64,000 nucleotides of DNA from Cololabis saira (GCF_033807715.1 NC_084606.1:34255861-34319860); one strand, 5' to 3'. Shown: positions 36,091 to 49,300, counted from the stretch's first letter. A program made the numbers and translations. Notes: generated by a model from the letters alone, not told the origin.

Positions 36091-36343
36091 TTTAAAGCAG
36101 CACAATGTAACTTTCAGCTTTTGTTGAGTTTGGCGGCTCCTTTGGACAAAAGCGGTAGTGCTTTACCAGTAGTGTGGCAGGGTTCCTACCATCCACCTCA
36201 AAGTTACATAGTGCCAGTGAAGGTGATACAGACCCCTCAGACCATGACAGAGGTTCATTAAACCTGTTGGAAGTTGATGTACCATCACAATGACTCTGGA
36301 AATATGATATTAAGGTGGAAAAGTTACATAGTGCTGCTTTAAA
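36091..36343. mobile_element. MITE, TIR TTTAAAGCAGCACAATGTAAC
   Basis: The left TTTAAAGCAGCACAATGTAA faces GTTACATAGTGCTGCTTTAAA at the right. 253 bp, non-coding interior. Confidence 0.75.
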
Positions 36344-37701
36344 TAAGTAAAAATAACAATAGAATAGAATATTGAAAATCATGGCTTTTTATTTATGTAT
36401 TATTTTGATTTTGATTGAGGATCTCACTTTAGTAACTGGTCATTGACGTAAGTCGGTGTCAACCCTCGGTCCCGGTACGGGACTGGATGGATCTCATCTC
36501 TAGTTTTTTGCAACTTTATTTTTTTTCTGTAATTTTATTCAATGTCGTATGTACGTTTTCATACCAAAGGTGGATGTTTCCAAAATTCCCAAGCTTAGCT
36601 TTCGATGGAAAGTTTCTGAAAATTAGCTTTTTTGCAGTATGACTGAATCCCGAAACCATAGTTTTTCCCAGTTTGTAATATTTGAAGAGGACTTCAATGT
36701 TTTCACAACTATCACTTTACAGAAACTCATTTTGAAAGTGGGGACTCTGCAATAGCAGCGCCTTCTTTGTTCAAACGAAACCATCGTTTTCACTGACCGA
36801 GACAGAATGTTTGGTAGATCCGTGCCAGACTAACCAGCAGCGTCTTACATGGCTGCCAGCGCTTTGTCCCTGAGTGTGGGCCTGGGCCTGGATCTCTCGA
36901 GAGGGAGAGGGTGGGGAGGGGGGGTCACAGATGCAAGAGATGGATGAAGAGCGAGCGAGGAAGTGTAGGAGTCTTGGAAGAGGTAAACGGGTACACATGG
37001 CAGCCAGAAAGTTGGCTAACTGCTGTCACTGCTGGGTGGCTGACTCTTTTCCCGAGCGTCTGTGCCGGGGAGTTGGCAGCGGTCCGGGTTACTGGGGGCA
37101 CAGCAGCTGAGACGGGGGTAGAGAGTGGGGGCTCAGCCCGCAGAATTTTTTCTCTGCACTGCTTCGCGGTCTTATGGAGCAGTGCTGCATGTTAGGGCAG
37201 TGAGGTCAGAAACATGAAACAGAACCCGGCGAGCCAGCTGGTTCCCTGCCAGAGCAGCTTTCCCTGAAGTACCGGCTGCATCGGCCAACCAAGACGTCTG
37301 ACAATAAATTAGAATCATTTTCCTTTCGTTTCCAGGAGATCTTATTTATATATTTTGATCTCATCATTACTTGAAGGAGACGGCTTTAAAACGAACCTGT
37401 TAATGACTAGAATTGAGCCTTAAACCCACTGGAATCCTGCCCACTGGCACCAAGAGACCTACTTCTTCAGGATTTGCGCGATAACCTTAACAATAATTAG
37501 TCCTTCACTTGGAGAGACGCTGTCAGTATCTCAGCAGGCGTCTGGCTGCCTCGGGGGTAAATATGGCACCCTTATTGCCTTAGTGCTCACATTCATCTAT
37601 CTTTGTAGCACAAAAGCAGCTTGAAGAGTACATCTTCTACAAGGCCTATTCGCACTTTTCGAGGAAGTGGTCCAGATCTTCTTACATTGACCGTGCTCAA
37701 C
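36344..37701. other. Unassigned irs1 intron 1 sequence
   Basis: No defined element. GC-rich around 36840-37200 without splice-supported coding sequence. Confidence 0.35.
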
Positions 37702-38490
37702 TAGGGCTGGGGATCGAGTCAAATGTCAAGAATCGATTCGATTCTGATTCTTAAGATTCAGAGTCAATTATCAAGATTTGATTCGATTCGATTCCGATAT
37801 TGATTTGGGTTAGTGTTATTAAAACAGTTTTTTGAGTTGTTGCATGAATTATATGACTGTAGTTATGCAACATATTAATACTATTATTATATTGAGATTC
37901 AACAGCAAGTATTGCAGCTAATGATGCTGTAAGGACCAATCAGCTCCCAGAATGCTGATAGAACTGCTTTCAGAAACATCGTGGGTCAGAATTACCAAAC
38001 AGATCCAGGGAGGAAACAGAGACGGATGAAATCGCTTTTAATTTTTCCCCGTTCCGTTTTTATTTGTTCCATTTTTGGTCTATTTTGGTTTTTAATTTTT
38101 GAGAATTTGGTTTTTAGCATTTTTTCAAATGTAACTCCAAGACAGTATATAAAGTAATGAAATATAGACAATTTATGCAATTATAACCTAATACTTTAAT
38201 GTTTTCATACCTTTAAACATATTTAAAGGCAAAAACATGGCACCAGTTATTCTCGTGTCCAACAAAACATTCATTTTTTGGGGATAAACAAAAAAATAAC
38301 CAAAAGTTGTAATGTAAAGATGAAAAAAAAATAATACATAAATAAATAAAAGAAAATAAAAAAAAAATCCCCCCCCCAAAAAATAAAAATAAATAAAAAA
38401 AATCGATCTTTAGACATATGAATCGATTTTTAGGAATTAATATGAGAATCGATTTAGAATTGGGAAATCGATTTTTTCAACACAGGCCTA
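37702..38490 (+). mobile_element. hAT MITE, TAGGGCTGGGGATC family, copy 3
   Basis: Starts TAGGGCTGGGGATCGAGTC, ends CAACACAGGCCTA. Perfect octamer TSD TGCTCAAC (37694-37701, 38491-38498). Confidence 0.92.
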
Positions 38491-38833
38491 TGCTCAACAT
38501 CTGCTCCAGGTTTTGTGAAATTCATCCTGTTAGTTTTTCCCCCGTGCCAAAGGATGAACAAACAGCCCCGCCCCGATTGCAGCACCCATATGTAAAGCCT
38601 CAGTTGGGAAAATTGGGCAAGATCACGGCCTCTTTATATGCCGCCTGTGATCTCAAGGGGAGGCAGCAAATAAATGTCCATGAATAGACACCAGTGTTGC
38701 CTGGCGAGGGTGCCATTCTCGAGCCACATGTAAGACTCCGGGATTCGTGTGTGGCGATGGCGAAGTGAAGTAAACACCTGGTGTGTGAATAGGCTAGTGT
38801 AGGTTGTTTTCAGCTCGCTGAAGATGTAATGAT

Positions 38834-40037
38834 CAGGGGCTTCAATTGGGTACGGCAAGGTATGGCAGCCGCCACACCTCTGCTTCAAGGGAAAATGTAA
38901 ATGTTTGTTTTTTAAATACATTAATGGAATTACTCTGTGTCTATTTGTATTGATTATTCTATTACTCAATACATATAGAATAACTACAAATGCAAATCAG
39001 AACAACATGATTGATTTCACTAGTTATTATACACTGCAAAAACTGAAAATCTTAACAAGAATATTTGTCTTATTTCTAGTTAAAATGTCTCATTTTTAGT
39101 GAAAAAAAATCTCATTACATTTAAAGGAGCTTGAGGCCGGATTGTGGCAAGATTTATGAAAAAAATCCGTATACATTTTAAGTTTTCTAGTAATAATGTC
39201 AGATGAAGCGTTCCAAACCCAAAAGAATGTTTCCTCTAGTGTATCTCTCCGTTGCCTTGAACAGGCTGTGTGCTGCAAAATGTGCTGCAATTCGGTCCCG
39301 AATTTCCCGCGCTGGGCTGCGGATGTGACGTCACATGACGCTGCATGTGCGTTCTCCCCGTTCTCCCGTGCCGGCTTCACTGTTGGCTGCAGTACCCCCA
39401 ACGGCCGTCGTGGTGAAGGGTGGCGCTAGAGAGTCTCATTTCTTAAAAGGAGCCTCAAGCTACTTTAATACATATAGAATACCGTAATTACAAATGCAAA
39501 TCAGAACAACATGATCGATTTCACTAGTTTCGGAAAATCTTAACAAGAATATTTGTCTTATTTCTAGTTAAAATGTCTAATTTTTAGTGAAAAAAAATCT
39601 CATTACATTTAAGACAAGACTCAAAAACAACCATTTTCACCTGTTTCAAGTAGATTTTCACTTAAAATAAGTGGAAAAATCTGCCAGTGGATCAAGATTT
39701 TTTTGCTTGTAATGAGAAGATAAATCTTGTCCCACTGGCAGATTTTTCTACTTATTTCAAGTGAAAATTTACTTGAAACAGGTGAAAATGGTCAAATAAC
39801 AAGTTATTTTTCTGGTGATGACTCTTGTTTTAAGTGTAATGAGATTTTTTGACTAAAGATGACATTTAACTAGAAATAAGACAAATATTCCTGGTAAGAT
39901 TTTGAGTTTTTGCAGTGAGCTAGACTGCATTTGCAGAGTTCTGTGATGAGTATTTGCTGGTTTTGATTAATACTCTAGTTAAGTTCTGTGACTTGTAACC
40001 TTGCCATACCTTAGCTTTGACTGAATTGACGCCACTG
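38834..40037. mobile_element. hAT element, TIR CAGGGGCTTCAATT, copy 2, with nested MITE
   Basis: Starts CAGGGGCTTCAATTGGGTA and ends TGAATTGACGCCACTG, with the perfect TSD GTAATGAT (38826-38833, 40038-40045). It is about 450 bp longer than copy 1 because of a nested insert (39123-39463) and an adjacent duplication of host element sequence. Confidence 0.9.
39123..39463. mobile_element. Nested MITE, TIR AAAGGAGCTTGAGGC
   Basis: The left AAAGGAGCTTGAGGCCGG mirrors GGAGCCTCAAGCTACTTT at the right. It is followed at 39468 by a second copy of the host block AATACATATAGAATA that also lies before the insert at 38968. Confidence 0.65.
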
Positions 40038-40045
40038 GTAATGAT

Positions 40046-42598
40046 GATGCTAAAATGTGAATTTCATGAACTCTTTGCTTTGAAATGTTGGGTTACGGTC
40101 TTTACTGAAGGGGTTTCACCCTTATAGAATAGGGAGTTTCACACAGATGCCCATTAGCCCCAGGTGTGTTGAATTCAGCTTTAATCTTTAGATTGATCTC
40201 TGGCTGAAGGCCATCCCGTCCCGTGTGCGTGTTTTTCTGAGGGTATTCTGCTTTATAGGGGTTGACATTGTGCAGCATTGGAGCTGACCGTCGGATGACC
40301 TCAACTGAAATATAAAAATATTCCGCTTTCTCAACCATCATCGTCAGCGAGCATCATGCTGATGTAAAAGTACACCAGAAGAAAAGCCTGGGGCGATCTA
40401 TAATTCATACTGCTTAGCGTTGGAGCAACCCCTGCCTTATGTAACTAGGAGCAAAAAAATCTGCCATGGTTGGCAGGGCTGCATCAGTCTGCATCTCTTC
40501 AAGATTTCAGTAAAACCCTCTTAAAGGTTTTGAGTGCTCTCGAGAGGTGTCGATTGAGAGGAACCCCGAAGATCAAGGACGGTCGTGTGTGGAAGTGCCA
40601 TTGAGGCCACCGCTGAGGTTCAGAGCTGCGCTGCACTCAAAACAAACAGCGTGCTCGTGCTCCGCTCAAGACGCATTAAACGAGCTCTTGAAAGGGAAAC
40701 GATTCTCTTTGAGGAGCGCGCTCTGAAATGTCGTGAAGCAGTTGTCTAAAAAAAGATTTTCTATAATTAATTTTTCTTTTCGGGGAGGGCGGAGGGGGGC
40801 ATTATCCCTGTCCTTAATGACACTCGGATATCTCTTTACAATCTCAAGCTGCCCATAATTCCCCTCGGTCCCTGCTGAAAAGTCCCCAAACCGCCTCTTT
40901 CCTGTTGTAAATCTAAATCGAGGAAACAAACAAGGGTTCTTAGATTGAGGGAAAAGTTGTACATGAAACAGCCGTGCACGGCCTTGAGGGAGTCGTGTAA
41001 TGTAGGGGGGAGTGCCTCCACATGCAGCCACTAAAGCCGCAACCTCGCTGGCTTTCAACAAAACACGGGTCTCTTTCAAGTTTGGGAAGCAATACACTCA
41101 TTTTTTCAGAAGCAAACGGAAAGAAGACACAACAAGAGGCATCAAACCGCTCCCTCTTTTTTGCAGTTGCAATTTTTTTGGGGAGATGAGGATTTGGAGA
41201 AATGATGTACGCGTCAGTGAAGGCTGAGGCTTCTGGTCTACATATGGTTGTCATTGTAGGATTTGCAGCACAGACATTGGAAAGGGAACAACAAGCGCAT
41301 CCAGACATACAATCATATATTTGCAATGCTGTGGTCGGGCTGCTTTGTGATTAGGCCAAAATCAGTGCTTCAAGTAGCATGCCACACAAATGTTTTCTGA
41401 CAGTAGGACTCCTCTTAGCAGCTCACTGACACTTGTTCCCCCCAATACTGCAGTATGACAGATATGGTAGACTAACGGGGCAGGTGCTCGGGTTCCACAC
41501 AAAGAAAGCCCTGTTCCCTCGAAAGGAAAGAAGTAAGGCTTTTTGTGGAGATTTGTCTCTTCAGTCTTGACGTTAACTTATCCCGTGCTGCGGATGGATG
41601 TCACGCTCTTGACATATCCATCGTGACAGTCTAACATGAAGATAGGGTACGTGTTTTTAGCAACATTTTAGGGTGTTTCCTTGAAAAAGAATCAGTGTCC
41701 ACCCAAACATGAATTGCATAATAGTTGTACAATAATCCTTTTTAGTCAACAGATGTGAGGACACGCAATTTACCACATATGTGAACAATCCAGTGACATA
41801 AAACACAAAGCATGCAGGCAAATGCAAAGTGGTCTTGTTTGGCCCTAAGGATCAAATCTCAAAGAACCTTCTCTTTGATGTTATTGCCTCAGTAATTAGG
41901 TAGTCTAAAGTATTAGGTATTTTCTAGTTAATTATTAGTCTGAATTCAGCATACTTAACACAAAAGGTGGATGGACAGTGTGTACTGCGTCTGCGGGGCC
42001 CTGAAACATTATAGTTTACAAAACCAGTCGGACCACTAACACTCAAAAGGAGGACTGAGTTCCTTTTTTTGAAAGCCTCATCAATTTGCATTGTTTGCTA
42101 TGGTTTTGGAAAAGTCACTTATTTTCCGAATTTGTTCATTCAAGGTTTTCCATAACTTCGTTTTTCTGTCATAGTCATCATTCTTCTGCAGAGTTTCAGT
42201 TGTCAGCAGGTTAGTTTTTGCTTGTTTTTTTTTTTTTTTTTTGGGGGGGGGGGGGGGGGGTCCGGATGCCTAGGTAGGTGAAAAATGAGACCTCATATGA
42301 AGCCTGCAGGTATGGTGCGGTGGTCCCACAAGCTGGTGCATGTTTGGTTAGAACTCAGATCTGCTTTAAAAATCAATGAAACACTCAGCAGATAGTAAAG
42401 CTCACATAATAAAGGCACCTTGGCTTCCACTAATGGGTAAATAGTGGTAGTTTCACCTGGTGGATTCTCACAGGTGCATGAAGGTCATGTCTGTGCTTTG
42501 TTCCACCAGTTGTGCTTCCTTTATTATGATCTAATGACAACCTTTCTTCACTCCTGCAGCCTTTTAATCTCCCCCATCTCTCTGCTCTGTCCCTCAAG
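40046..42598. other. Last 2.5 kb of irs1 intron 1, mostly unique-looking
   Basis: No TE termini recognised. It contains a T18-G18 homopolymer junction at 42225-42260. A 143-codon reverse-strand frame (40666-41097) lacks any family motif and is probably chance. Confidence 0.4.
42225..42260. repeat. T18-G18 homopolymer junction
   Basis: Eighteen T directly followed by eighteen G, 340 bp before the exon 2 acceptor. The G-run could form a G-quadruplex and is a likely sequencing-error hotspot. Confidence 0.9.
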
Positions 42599-42900
42599 GT
42601 AAAAATCCCACTGACAGCGAGGGGGTGGGAGACTATGGAACGCCAAATCCCGGACCCGCATTCAAAGAGGTCTGGCAGGTGAAGGTGTGGCCCAAAGGCC
42701 TGGGCCAGGCCAAGAACTTGGTTGGCATCTATCGACTTTGCCTTACTGACAAAACGGTCAACTTTGTGAAGCTAAACTCGGATGCTGCGGCTGTGGTGCT
42801 CCAGCTGATGAATGTAAGACGCTGTGGCCATTCGGAAAATTTCTTTTTCATCGAGGTGGGACGCTCTGCCGTGACAGGCCCGGGCGAGTTCTGGATGCAG
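42599..42900 (+). CDS. irs1: Insulin receptor substrate 1, exon 2 (PTB domain)
   Basis: Encodes residues 125 (split Ser) to 225. It holds most of the phosphotyrosine-binding domain that docks on the NPxY motif of the activated insulin/IGF1 receptor: [39 protein letters not shown], then [20 protein letters not shown] and GPGEFWMQ. Arg198 and Arg213 have the same 15-residue spacing as the two human IRS1 arginines that contact phosphotyrosine (Arg212 and Arg227 by recall). The PH-PTB linker is shorter than in human IRS1. The donor CAG|GTTAGT is in phase 0, cutting the domain just before its C-terminal helix. Near identity to IRS1 leaves little doubt. Confidence 0.95.
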
Positions 42901-43220
42901 GTTAGTCTGTAATTTTACTGTCACATTTATGTTCACAGTTTCTCTCAAATGCCAATCTCCAAAAAGCAATAATCAGCAAAAGAATGGAAAGTTTGCCTCA
43001 TGGAACCCTGAATTATCATCACACATTCTTCTATGCTGTCAGATTAAACCTTGTGGATGGTCGTAAATGAAAGGGAAATTCCAAGATAGTGTGAAAGTCC
43101 AAAGGGTTGGAATGTTGAGTGGGTTTATATCTGACAAGATGAGACTGAATTAATTGACAAATAAATATACTACAGTCATGATTTGACCTTGTTTATAACC
43201 ACTTTTGTGTCATGTCCTAG
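42901..43220 (+). other. irs1: irs1 intron 2 (320 bp)
   Basis: Short GT-AG intron, donor GTTAGT and acceptor TGTCCTAG, interrupting the PTB coding sequence between Gln225 and Val226. An in-frame stop (TAA at 42910-42912) occurs soon after the donor, so retention would truncate the protein. Confidence 0.9.
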
Positions 43221-46200
43221 GTGGATGATTCGGTGGTGGCTCAGAACATGCACGAGACCTTGCTAGAATCCATGAAAGCCCTGAGTGAAGAGTTCCGCCA
43301 ACGCAGCAAGTCCCAGTCCAACACTGGCCCAGGAGGAGGTGCCACTGCTTCCAATCCTATCAGTGTTCCCTCACGCCGCCATCACCCAAACCCTCCTCCT
43401 AGTCAGGTTGGCTTCCTCCGACGGCCCCGAACTGAGCCTCCTGGAGGAGCTAATGGTGGAGCACCAGTCAGCAGTGCTAGTGCCTCTCCTACCCCCAGGC
43501 ACAGCTTCCCAAGGTCTCGCACGGCCAGTGATGGAGGGAAATGTGAGGATGGGATGGCAGGGTCTGCTCTACAAGTCATGAACTCCAGCCCCTCTGCCAA
43601 TGGCTCCATCTCCACAACCCCAATCCTCCGGTCAAAGTCAGCCCGTTCAGCCCCCACCACAGCTTCAAGAACGCCTATTGGGTTGATGCGCTCTATCTCC
43701 ACCCCGGCACCATCTCCAGCCCCAAGTCTGTCATCTAGTTCTGGGCATGGCTCTGAGTTTGGAGGCGTAACTTCTGCGGGTGCTTCCTACAGTCGTGTGC
43801 CCTCTCATCATGCCTCTGTTTCAGGCTCACCTAGTGACTATGGCTCCTCGGATGAGTATGGTTCCAGTCCTGGGGATCACACGCTTCTCTCTTCCCCGAC
43901 CCTCCCCGGAGGCTCCGTTGGTAGTATCACCAGCCAGTCGCTTGGTGAAGATGGAGCCAACTATATCATGATGGGACACCGCGGTGGTGGAACTGGAGGT
44001 GGCAACAATAACCGAAGGAGTTCAACATCCAGTTCCCAGCCTGCACCAGGAATGCCACCCTGTGGCTCCCAGCCGCAGACTAAGAGAGTTCTCCGCCGTT
44101 CTTCCAGCCGTGAATGCGAAGCAGAGCGGAAGTTCCTGACCAAACGCGCCTCCTTACCTCCTATGGCCCTAGAGAGACTTGCCCCACGTCAGCGAAGAGC
44201 TGAAGAGCCTGCAGATGAAGATTCAGCAGATTATGCTGTTATGTCAAGGAGCACGAGCCGAGAATCCTTTACTTCCACCTGCTCTTCTACCCAGAAGGAA
44301 TTGGCCACGAGTGCTGGTGGGCTGGGGGGAGGATACTTGGATGTGGCAGGGGAGATCAAAGCTGAAGGGGGTGCAGGAGGAGGTGGTAGTGTAGATATAG
44401 GTGTGGACAATGGATACATGTCCATGCTGCCTGGAGTCACTCAGCCCCCAGTGTCCTTGGCTCAATCACTGGCTCTTTCTGTCCCAGAGCCAGATTCCAA
44501 ACCTGCTGACGATTACATGGCCATGACACCAAACAACAGCGTGTCTCCCCCACAGCAGATCCATCCTCCCCCAACTTCTGATGGCTACATGATAATGTCC
44601 CCTAATAGCAGCTGCTCCCCAGACCAGCGTGGCGGTCTCTCTGGAGGGGCTTGGGTGGGCAGCAGCAGTGCAGATAGCAGGGCTGGCAGTGACTATATGA
44701 ACATGTCTCCAATAAGTGCACGTTCTGTAAATGGCGCATCACCACCCCCTGAGCACACCTGCCACGTAGAGACTACTTTGGAGCAACAACCTCCTAAAAT
44801 GGTGTATTCTTACTACTCCCTTCCTCGGTCGTACAAACATAACCCCTGTGCTGGACATTTTGATGATGGGCCTGGACGAGGTAGAAGGCCCAATGGGAGT
44901 TGTAGTAGGGGAATGGGTGGTGGTAGAAGTATTGGAGGGCGTCAAGAGCAACCAACAGGAGGTAATTCAGCGGTTGGACGCCATTTATCACTTTCCTCAT
45001 CCTCATACTCGTCCAGTTCAGCCAGTAGTGAAAGCCTTGGGGAGAACGACGAACGAACTTCCCAGGCTTTGAGTAATGTGACAAGTGGCTCTTCATCCAA
45101 AGATTGGAGCAAGGTCACTCAGAGACGTAGCTCTGGAGGGTTGTCCAAGCAGGGTAGCCATACTAGAAACAGACCAGTGAGCCTGTTTGTTGATGTATCC
45201 AAGGCTAACACCCTTCCGAGGGTCCGTGAGAACCCCCTTCCCCCAGAACCCAAGAGTCCTGGGGAGTACGTAAGCATTGAATTCAAAATGGACAACTGGA
45301 ACCACACAGGGCTAGGAGTAGGGTGCGGCAGGAGCCTAAGACATGGTCTATTACTGTCCCATGGTTCAAGTAACCAGCATCCTCAAAACAGACCAACTTC
45401 ATGTGTAGGGAACTTTATCCCACTTTCTCGCAGTCCATCTACCCCCATCACTCCTCCATCTGCCTCCGAGTATGTTAACATGGACTTGGGCCCTTCTCCA
45501 TCGCCCTCAACCCTCTCCCTTACCCCATTAGTTTTCCCCTCATTTCACACACCTCCTACGCCTACAACTCTTGTTCATGCCTCTCAAATCTGTGTGGAAG
45601 GTGCTACCAGTCCACATGTGGAAGAAGCTGAGTTGGCCGAGGCACCTCTCAGAAAAAGCCGGGAAAGCGTTCCATCAGTTAGTGAGTCTGAGTCCCCTAC
45701 ATCCTGTGGAGACTACACAGAAATGGCTTTCAGCTTGAATAACAACAACGCCGCCCCCCGACCATCACCCACCGTCTCCCCCAAACTCCCATCTCCTACC
45801 AGGACTGATCCCTCTGTTTCAGTTCTGCCGCGGGGTCTAGACTTTCCACTAGGAAAATCGGGACCCAACCCCAACCAAGGGGCTAAAGTAATCCGTGCCG
45901 ATCCTCAAGGACGCAGACGGCACTGCTCAGAAACCTTCCTTGCCTCACCGTCCCTCCCCACCTCTACCTCAACTTCCTCTTCAACTGTTTCCCTCTTTCC
46001 GGAGCACACCCAAGCTGTAGCCCGACGTCTGGGCTTTGAAAACATGTTATGGGGAAACGGTGCAGTGACTGATGCCCCTACGCAGTTCCCCCTCCAGGGA
46101 CAGTTGCTTCCCATAAACAATCAGACTACATCCACAGAGCAAGGTCTTAACTACATAGACTTGGACTTGGCCAACAAAGAGAGTCCTCACGCGGGCGTGG

Positions 46201-46386
46201 ACGGGCCCCCAGGAAGCCAGCCCCCATCTCGGCTCTTCTCCGTCGTAAGTGCGGGCTCTGTGGTTGGTGGAGTGGGGACTGCAGTTGCCGGGAGCAACAG
46301 CTCAAGCCTCAACACTTACGCCAGCATTGACTTTTACAAATCGGAAGAGCTGCGGACACATCAAAATGGAAACAAGGAGGGAACAG
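43221..46386 (+). CDS. irs1: Insulin receptor substrate 1, exon 3 (PTB helix and docking tail)
   Basis: Begins VDDSVVAQNMHETLLESMKA, the PTB C-terminal helix, then EEFRQRSKSQ; this wording marks IRS1 rather than IRS2. The rest is a Ser/Pro/Gly-rich disordered tail with docking tyrosines. PI3-kinase-type YxxM at about 473 (YIMM), 624 (YMSM), 657 (YMAM), 681 (YMIM), 717 (YMNM), 976 (YVNM) and 1057 (YTEM). GRB2-type EYVSIEF at 908. SHP2-type YIDL at 1203 and YASI at 1258. The landmarks SSDEYGSSP and YYSLPRSYKH match human IRS1. The first residue is a GTG valine codon, not a start. Spliced at CAG|GTATGA (46387) the protein has at least 1,280 residues; unspliced it would stop at 46404-46406 after 1,286 (human 1,242). 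Confidence 0.95.
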
Positions 46387-49300
46387 GTATGAGTTTTCAC
46401 ATTTAACTGTCCTCTTCATATCTTTTTTTCCCCATTCTCTGTTCTGTCACCATAATTTACTCTCTACCGTGGGAGCTCATGTTCACAATATTTAAGAAGA
46501 ATGATCTTTTCAGTATAATCCAATGGAGTGCAGCCTCCCTTTCCATCCATGCTTTAAATCAAGGTTTAACTGGCGCCAGATTAAAATGCAGACGGTTGTC
46601 TGATTTGTATGACTCTATGCATAAATGACAATATGAGAAATAGATCGGCTCCTTCAGCAATGCATAAATTGATTCCATTGTGTGGGGAACGGTTTTTCCT
46701 TTGCTCTTCCCATGATGAAATTCGGTATTGTGTTGAAGTCCAGATAGTCTGATTGGATATTAGTGAACATCAGTGTTCTGGTAACTGTTGATCCTCAAGT
46801 GTCCTGAATGTTGTGCAAAGGGCTTTTTCATGTACTGCTGGGGTCAGAACCTTTCTGCTCCGGTTGAGCCATTGTTTTTGCAGAAAAAGCGCTGTCACAC
46901 ACATCTCGTTGCAGCACAACTGACGGCAATGGAAACCATTCAGTCTTGCCATTGAAGCGTTCAAGACAAACATTGTTGACCCTGGTTTCTGTTGACCCGT
47001 TGACACGGAATCTTCACTGTGACCAGAAAAGGTGGCTATGGATAGAAAGAATGATTCCTTCTTCTCAGTCACATTTCAAATTTCGGCTATTTGACAAAGA
47101 TCTACAATCCTGGATATTAAAGTATGTGAGCAGCCAAAGGAAGAAAGATTTGGTTGCTAAGACTGGCAGAAGTTTTGTCTAAGCATTATTAAAAGTCGTA
47201 CATGGGGTCCATGCTGCAAAAGACAACATTGTTTTAACTGTATATATCCACAGCTGTGTTGTAACTGCAAAATCATGGATGAAGACAGCCAGTAGACAAA
47301 TGTTCATCCTATTTACATGTTTTATTTCCTACTCCGTGGAGAAGTTTTGAGCCATGGGGGGACCACCACAGCTAAACAATGCCTCAGCTAACTCACTGTG
47401 AGACATTTCCTCATAGAAAAACATTCTCTTTGAACCACTGTCTGCTCCAAATTGGCCCTTTAAGAACCAGACGCCTGTAGTTTAAGCAGCTAGAGCATCA
47501 TTTAAATTGAGATGTGGCTTTATATGCATCACTAAAAGAGTCAGTAAGCTTCCACAGTGGGGCTCCTGTGATGAATGCATCTTGCCAAGCCTTGTTGTTT
47601 ATTTAGCTCTGCAAGCTTCCACATGATTTGTACTGTAGGTTGTGTTGGAGTCTAACCTCCCTGGGTTTTTGCGGTAAGCGTTTCATAGCTCGGCTCCACA
47701 GTTGGGATTTAATGAAGAATTTAAAGCATTAGCAAAAATTTCATCCTGGGAGCTCGCGGTGAGTGCGGTACGGCCGAGCTCGGTTTTCATAGATGGAAAT
47801 GAACCATCAGCCTTTGCGTCCATAAAAAGCTGCGTTGATTTTATTGTGAAATGGCGGTCGTGTACCTGGAAGCCGGAGATGTATCGTAGTTCGATAAAGT
47901 AACAGGCTTCCACGGTGGGACCGTATGGGCCGTGGCTCCGACGGGAGCGTCAGTGGGGCAGTGTGGGGGGAGAATGTTACACATTGGCTGTGAATGTTGA
48001 GATGGGGCCAGTGTTTCACTCACATAGCTCTCAAATGCCTCTGTACAGTGTTCCCCCTCCTTTCATCCCTCCTCTCAGCCTCCCCCTCTTTCCTCCTCCA
48101 ATAAATGATCCTTTTGTTTGAGTGCGTTTGCCGCGCGGCGCTGGGCTGGCAGGCCTCAGCAGGGCAAAGCCCCAAGACTAGTGATCTCTCCTGAGACATT
48201 TCTCCTTTTGCAGTCTTTGATTCTTTCTGATTTCTGCCTATTTTGATCCTTTCCCATACATTTTCCCCATCCTTATTTCTACATTTTGATCTGGATTGTC
48301 TTTATCTAGTTGACAGTGTTTGTCCTTGTTTGACATCTGTTGCAGATGAATTTCTGGAATTCCTTTCCCTTCCTTCTGTTCACTAATTGCTCTATTGTTC
48401 AAATTGTTTTTCCCATAAAAAAAAACTCTTTCACATTGCATTTTCAGTCCATCTTTTAGATTAAAATTCTCTGCTAGATTTTATTTTTTGTCTTGAGCTG
48501 AGTTGTTACTCTGTTCTGTTGGAATCTGAGAGAGAAGAAAACAAACGTAAGAAAACGAGCATGTAGGAAAGGTCCATAACGACCAGTTTATCTGCTACAA
48601 CACACAAAAATACAGGTTAGAAATGAATGTTTTCTGCATGTGTGTGTGTGTGGGTTTTTTTTTATGATCTGCTGTAATTACAGGGGATTTTTTTCCCCTC
48701 TCAGCAGGCATGAGCTTGCAAGGGAAAGACTGTGTATGTCCTAGGGGTGCGCTCTTTTGGCACTGAGGGCCAAAGGCTAAAATTGAACATCAGTAGTGGG
48801 ACACGTGCCAGGGACAATCCTATTGGACAGTGGTTACGTAATATGTATGGTATAAAAATAACCTTCTGACTTTATGATAATGATAATGAAAAAAGGCACA
48901 GCAAGGTTCTTCATCCCAAGTAATGTCTACTGAAAAAGAATCAAATAAGATGTGTGAATTTTTAATGTACTCGTGGAGAAATTATTACTACAATCTCCTA
49001 AAAAAAAAAAAAACATTAAGGGTGAATTATATCAGCTGTACTTCTAGCTAAATATCATATGTTTTAACCAGCTTTATCCTTATGATAAAATGACCCAAAT
49101 CTTAATTAAAAAAAAAAATGTAATGGGAAGATTTTATTCGAACGCAATCATTCTCGATCAAAATCTTGCTTTTGAGCCGTGCATGAATGTTGTCACGAAA
49201 AATTATCCTCGTTATACGTACGTTCACTTGCATTTTGCTGGCAATCACATCACATAAATGTTGGTTGTTGAGAGATTATTGATGTGACGAGGGTGGGTGC

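Noticed and set aside
40666..41097. 143-codon reverse-strand frame in irs1 intron 1
   Set aside because: No recognisable motif, no splice context and no homology seen by eye; length is compatible with chance in GC-moderate DNA.
44179..46120. Several 60-100-codon frames on either strand inside irs1 exon 3
   Set aside because: They are shadows of the 1,061-codon irs1 frame, which carries all conserved IRS1 motifs.
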